Source: Nansenia antarctica
Taxonomy: Eukaryota > Chordata > Actinopteri > Argentiniformes > Microstomatidae
Length of the DNA stretch: 64,000 nt
Assembly (NCBI GenBank): GCA_963989245.1
Contig: CAXDII010000446.1
Coordinates: 204,001 to 268,000 of the forward strand
Reading direction: 5' to 3'
The stretch's first letter is position 1. The number at the start of each line of letters is the position of its first letter. A model generated the notes under the pieces. The model saw only the letters and a list, made by a program, of their open reading frames with translations, was not told the origin of the DNA and ran no database searches. Position numbers and translations under genes: made by a program. Below are positions 60,397 through 64,000 of this stretch, piece after piece.

Positions 60397-63366
60397 TAAC
60401 TCTAAATGACAATCAGAGCAACTTGAATTGCGTGTGTGCAGCCTTTTGCTCAAAAGTGATCAACGTTTCGTTTTCGGAGTCTCTTTTGACAATCTCTTCG
60501 AGAGCTGTTTTCAGTCATTAACAGAGCTGTTCTGAAAGTGTCCAAGCGGCCTGTTCTTAGAGTGGACTGTTTTTTGCATTCGTTCTCAAGTTATATCAAA
60601 CTATCAAAGTGTTGTTTTCTGCCTTTCACGAGCACATTTTGACTTGTTGTTGAATAATCCTATAATGTAACTCTAAATGACAATCAGAGCAACTTGAATT
60701 GCGTGTGTGCAGCCTTTTGCTCAAAAGTGATCAACGTTTCGTTTTCAGAGTCTCTTTTGACAATCTCTTCGAGAGCTGTTTTCAGTCATTAACAGAGCTG
60801 TTCTGAAAGTGTCCAAGCGGCCTGTTCTTAGAGTGGACTGTTTTTTGCATTCGTTCTCAAGTTATATCAAACTATCAAAGTGTTGTTTTCTGCCTTTCAC
60901 GAGCACATTTTGACTTGTTGTTGAATAATCCTATAATGTAACTCTAAATGACAATCAGAGCAACTTGAATTGCGTGTGTGCAGCCTTTTGCTCAAAAGTG
61001 ATCAACGTTTCGTTTTCGGAGTCTCTTTTGACAATCTCTTCGAGAGCTGTTTTCAGTCATTAACAGAGCTGTTCTGAAAGTGTCCAAGCGGCCTGTTCTG
61101 AGAGTGGACTGTTTTTTGCATTCGTTCTCAAGTTATATCAAACTATCAAAGTGTTGTTTTCTGCCTTTCACGAGCACATTTTGACTTGTTGTTGAATAAT
61201 CCTATAATGTTACTCTAAATGACAATCAGAGCAACTTGAATTGCGTGTGTGCAGCCTTTTGCTCAAAAGTAATCAACGTTTCGTTTTCAGAGTCTCTTTT
61301 GACAATCTCTTCGAGAGCTGTTTTCAGTCATTAACAGAGCTGTTCTGAAAGTGTCCAAGCGGCCTGTTCTTAGAGTGGACTGTTTTTTGCATTCGTTCTC
61401 AAGTTATATCAAACTATCAAAGTGTTGTTTTCTGCCTTTCACGAGCACATTTTGACTTGTTGTTGAATAATCCTATAATGTTACTCTAAATGACAATCAG
61501 AGCAACTTGAATTGCGTGTGTGCAGCCTTTTGCTCAAAAGTAATCAACGTTTCGTTTTCAGAGTCTCTTTTGACAATCTCTTCGAGAGCTGTTTTCAGTC
61601 ATTAACAGAGCTGTTCTGAAAGTGTCCAAGCGGCCTGTTCTGAGAGTGGACTGTTTTTGCATTCGTTCTCAAGTTCTATCAGTGTTGTTTTCTGCTTTTC
61701 TGGAGCACATTTTGACTTGTTGCTGAATGCTCCTATAATGTAACTCTAAATGACAATCAGAGCAACTTGAATTGCGTGTGTGCAGCCTTTTGCTCAAAAG
61801 TGATCAACGTTTCGTTTTCGGAGTCTCTTTTGACAATCTCTTCGAGAGCTGTTTTCAGTCATTAACAGAGCTGTTCTGAAAGTGTCCAAGCGGCCTGTTC
61901 TTAGAGTGGACTGTTTTTTGCATTCGTTCTCAAGTTATATCAAACTATCAAAGTGTTGTTTTCTGCCTTTCACGAGCACATTTTGACTTGTTGTTGAATA
62001 ATCCTATAATGTAACTCTAAATGACAATCAGAGCAACTTGAATTGCGTGTGTGCAGCCTTTTGCTCAAAAGTGATCAACGTTTCGTTTTCGGAGTCTCTT
62101 TTGACAATCTCTTCGAGAGCTGTTTTCAGTCATTAACAGAGCTGTTCTGAAAGTGTCCAAGCGGCCTGTTCTTAGAGTGGACTGTTTTTTGCATTCGTTC
62201 TCAAGTTATATCAAACTATCAAAGTGTTGTTTTCTGCCTTTCACGAGCACATTTTGACTTGTTGTTGAATAATCCTATAATGTAACTCTAAATGACAATC
62301 AGAGCAACTTGAATTGCGTGTGTGCAGCCTTTTGCTCAAAAGTGATCAACGTTTCGTTTTCGGAGTCTCTTTTGACAATCTCTTCGAGAGCTGTTTTCAG
62401 TCATTAACAGAGCTGTTCTGAAAGTGTCCAAGCGGCCTGTTCTGAGAGTGGACTGTTTTTTGCATTCGTTCTCAAGTTATATCAAACTATCAAAGTGTTG
62501 TTTTCTGCCTTTCACGAGCACATTTTGACTTGTTGTTGAATAATCCTATAATGTAACTCTAAATGACAATCAGAGCAACTTGAATTGCGTGTGTGCAGCC
62601 TTTTGCTCAAAAGTGATCAACGTTTCGTTTTCAGAGTCTCTTTTGACAATCTCTTCGAGAGCTGTTTTCAGTCATTAACAGAGCTGTTCTGAAAGTGTCC
62701 AAGCGGCCTGTTCTTAGAGTGGACTGTTTTTTGCATTCGTTCTCAAGTTATATCAAACTATCAAAGTGTTGTTTTCTGCCTTTCACGAGCACATTTAGAC
62801 TTGTTGTTGAATAATCCTATAATGTAACTCTAAATGACAATCAGAGCAACTTGAATTGCGTGTGTGCAGCCTTTTGCTCAAAAGTGATCAACGTTTCGTT
62901 TTCGGAGTCTCTTTTGACAATCTCTTCGAGAGCTGTTTTCAGTCATTAACAGAGCTGTTCTGAAAGTGTCCAAGCGGCCTGTTCTGAGAGTGGACTGTTT
63001 TTTGCATTCGTTCTCAAGTTATATCAAACTATCAAAGTGTTGTTTTCTGCCTTTCACGAGCACATTTTGACTTGTTGTTGAATAATCCTATAATGTAACT
63101 CTAAATGACAATCAGAGCAACTTGAATTGCGTGTGTGCAGCCTTTTGCTCAAAAGTGATCAACGTTTCGTTTTCGGAGTCTCTTTTGACAATTTCTTCGA
63201 GAGCTGTTTTCAGTCATTAACAGAGCTGTTCTGAAAGTGTCCAAGCGGCCTGTTCTGAGAGTGGACTGTTTTTTGCATTCGTTCTCAAGTTATATCAAAC
63301 TATCAAAGTGTTGTTTTCTGCCTTTCACGAGCACATTTTGACTTGTTGTTGAATAATCCTATAATG
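60397..63366. repeat. 11-unit block, partial third copy
   Basis: Units start at 60397 M4, 60668 M2, 60939 M1, 61210 M3, 61481 S, 61741 M4, 62012 M4, 62283 M1, 62554 M2(T244A), 62825 M1 and 63096 M1(C98T). It matches 56,083-59,052 (2,970 bp) at an offset of 4,314 bp. It carries one five-unit module instead of the two tandem modules in the full 16-unit blocks. Confidence 0.91.
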
Positions 63367-63638
63367 TAACTCTAAATGACAATCAGAGCAACTTGAATTG
63401 CGTGTGTGCAGCCTTTTGCTCAAAAGTGATCAACGTTTCGTTTTTCGGAGTCTCTTTTGACAATCTCTTCGAGAGCTGTTTTCAGTCATTAACAGAGCTG
63501 TTCTGAAAGTGTCCAAGCGGCCTGTTCTTAGAGTGGACTGTTTTTTGCATTCGTTCTCAAGTTATATCAAACTATCAAAGTGTTGTTTTCTGCCTTTCAC
63601 GAGCACATTTTGACTTGTTGTTGAATAATCCTATAATG
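63367..63638. repeat. 272 bp M4 unit with a one-base insertion
   Basis: The T run at unit bases 75-78 has five T instead of four (63,441-63,445). No other unit in the window is 272 bp. It could be a genuine mutation or a homopolymer length error in the assembly. Confidence 0.85.
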
Positions 63639-63907
63639 TAACTCTAAATGACAATCAGAGCAACTTGAATTGCGTGTGTGCAGCCTTTTGCTCAAAAGTG
63701 ATCAACGTTTCGTTTTCGGAGTCTCTTTTGACAATCTCTTCGAGAGGTTTTCAGTCATTAACAGAGCTGTTCTGAAAGTGTCCAAGCGGCCTGTTCTTAG
63801 AGTGGACTGTTTTTTGCATTCGTTCTCAAGTTATATCAAACTATCAAAGTGTTGTTTTCTGCCTTTCACGAGCACATTTTGACTTGTTGTTGAATAATCC
63901 TATAATG
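63639..63907. repeat. 269 bp M4 unit with a two-base deletion
   Basis: The motif GAGAGCTGTTTTC at unit bases 104-116 reads GAGAGGTTTTC here, a loss of two bases. It lies directly after the 272 bp unit. The frame change lets a 70-codon frame run from 63,670 to 63,882, which I do not regard as a gene. Confidence 0.85.
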
Positions 63908-64000
63908 TAACTCTAAATGACAATCAGAGCAACTTGAATTGCGTGTGTGCAGCCTTTTGCTCAAAAGTGATCAACGTTTCGTTTTCGGAGTCTCTTTTGA
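63908..64000. repeat. Partial last unit (93 bp, M1 or M4)
   Basis: Unit bases 1-93 are present with A2, G62 and G80. The window ends before base 162, so M1 and M4 cannot be told apart. The array clearly continues beyond the window. Confidence 0.95.

Larger units (their letters stand above)
1..64000. repeat. Satellite DNA array, 271 bp monomer, head to tail
   Basis: The same unit recurs without a break or inversion, with unit starts at 1, 272, 543, 814 and so on to 63,908. The period is 271 bp, apart from 29 units of 260 bp and single units of 272 and 269 bp near the right end. The unit is 39% GC and T-rich on this strand (T about 37%, A about 24%), with eight CpG dinucleotides (observed/expected about 0.77). 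No reading frame stays open through a typical unit, and because 271 is not a multiple of three the frame shifts at each junction. Neither array edge lies in the window. Size, homogeneity and layered higher-order repeats are known traits of eukaryotic satellites; a centromeric or heterochromatic location is inference. I do not recognise the family. Confidence 0.98.

Noticed and set aside
63670..63882. 70-codon open reading frame
   Set aside because: It is produced by the two-base deletion in the 269 bp unit, which shifts the frame past the usual TGA. It also starts at TTG within the satellite.
1..64000. CRISPR array
   Set aside because: There is no repeat-spacer structure. The whole 271 bp unit repeats, with no unique spacers, and no cas gene is present.
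1..64000. Ribosomal intergenic-spacer subrepeats
   Set aside because: No rRNA gene sequence is present, and 64 kb of continuous subrepeat would be far longer than normal spacers.
1..64000. Telomeric or subtelomeric repeats
   Set aside because: No TTAGGG-like short tandem repeat occurs; TTAGAG is a single site per unit created by T162.
21681..64000. Short units as insertions of a separate mobile element
   Set aside because: They align along their full length with the long unit and lack terminal repeats or target duplications, so they are a monomer lineage.

Overview
The whole window is a single tandem satellite-DNA array. From base 1 to base 64,000 it is one AT-rich unit (39% GC) repeated head to tail in the same orientation. 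I count 237 complete units plus a 93-base partial unit at the right end. Of these, 206 are exactly 271 bp, 29 belong to a shortened 260 bp lineage, and two adjacent units at the far right are 272 and 269 bp. I see no protein gene, RNA gene, transposon, CRISPR array, unique spacer or inverted segment. An uninterrupted non-coding array of this size and homogeneity, with layered higher-order repeats, points to a eukaryotic centromeric, pericentromeric or other heterochromatic satellite in a long-read assembly. I do not recognise the monomer family and cannot name the species.

Unit positions are numbered from the T of TAACTCTAAA (window base 1 = unit base 1). Four sites sort most units: base 2 (A/T), 62 (G/A), 80 (G/A) and 162 (G/T). 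Classes used here: M1 = A2 G62 G80 G162 (about 83 units); M2 = A2 G62 A80 T162 (about 43); M3 = T2 A62 A80 T162 (about 23); M4 = A2 G62 G80 T162 (about 53); M5 = M2 plus T155 and C182 (6). S = 260 bp units with T2 A62 A80 G162 and a diverged 3' tail (22). S1 = M1-like front with S tail (4). SL = S front and indels with a long-type tail (3). M1 and M3 differ at only four of 271 bases, so most of the array is at least 98.5% identical.

Layout. 1-15,176: only 271 bp units of classes M1, M2, M3 and M5, built of a duplicated 12-unit block (814-7,317) and a 9-unit plus 8-unit pair (7,860-12,466). 15,177-20,325: a 7-unit block repeated twice, followed by a trimmed extra copy; M4 first appears here. 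20,326-21,680: a short transition. From 21,681 onward: S units appear and are interspersed to the end, as S/M4 dimers of 531 bp, a five-unit module M2-M1-M3-S-M4 of 1,344 bp, and 16- to 22-unit blocks that recur at offsets of 4,314, 4,585, 5,907, 5,940 and 8,855 bp.

What the sequence records is recombination history. Unequal exchange made blocks at several scales, gene conversion or crossover made chimeric units with mappable breakpoints, and an 8 bp slippage-type event is the simplest account of most of the long/short difference. The three longest open frames (at 24,931, 33,786 and 63,670) are by-products of unit mutations that remove or bypass a stop, not genes. All comparisons were made by eye; identity statements mean that I found no difference on reading.
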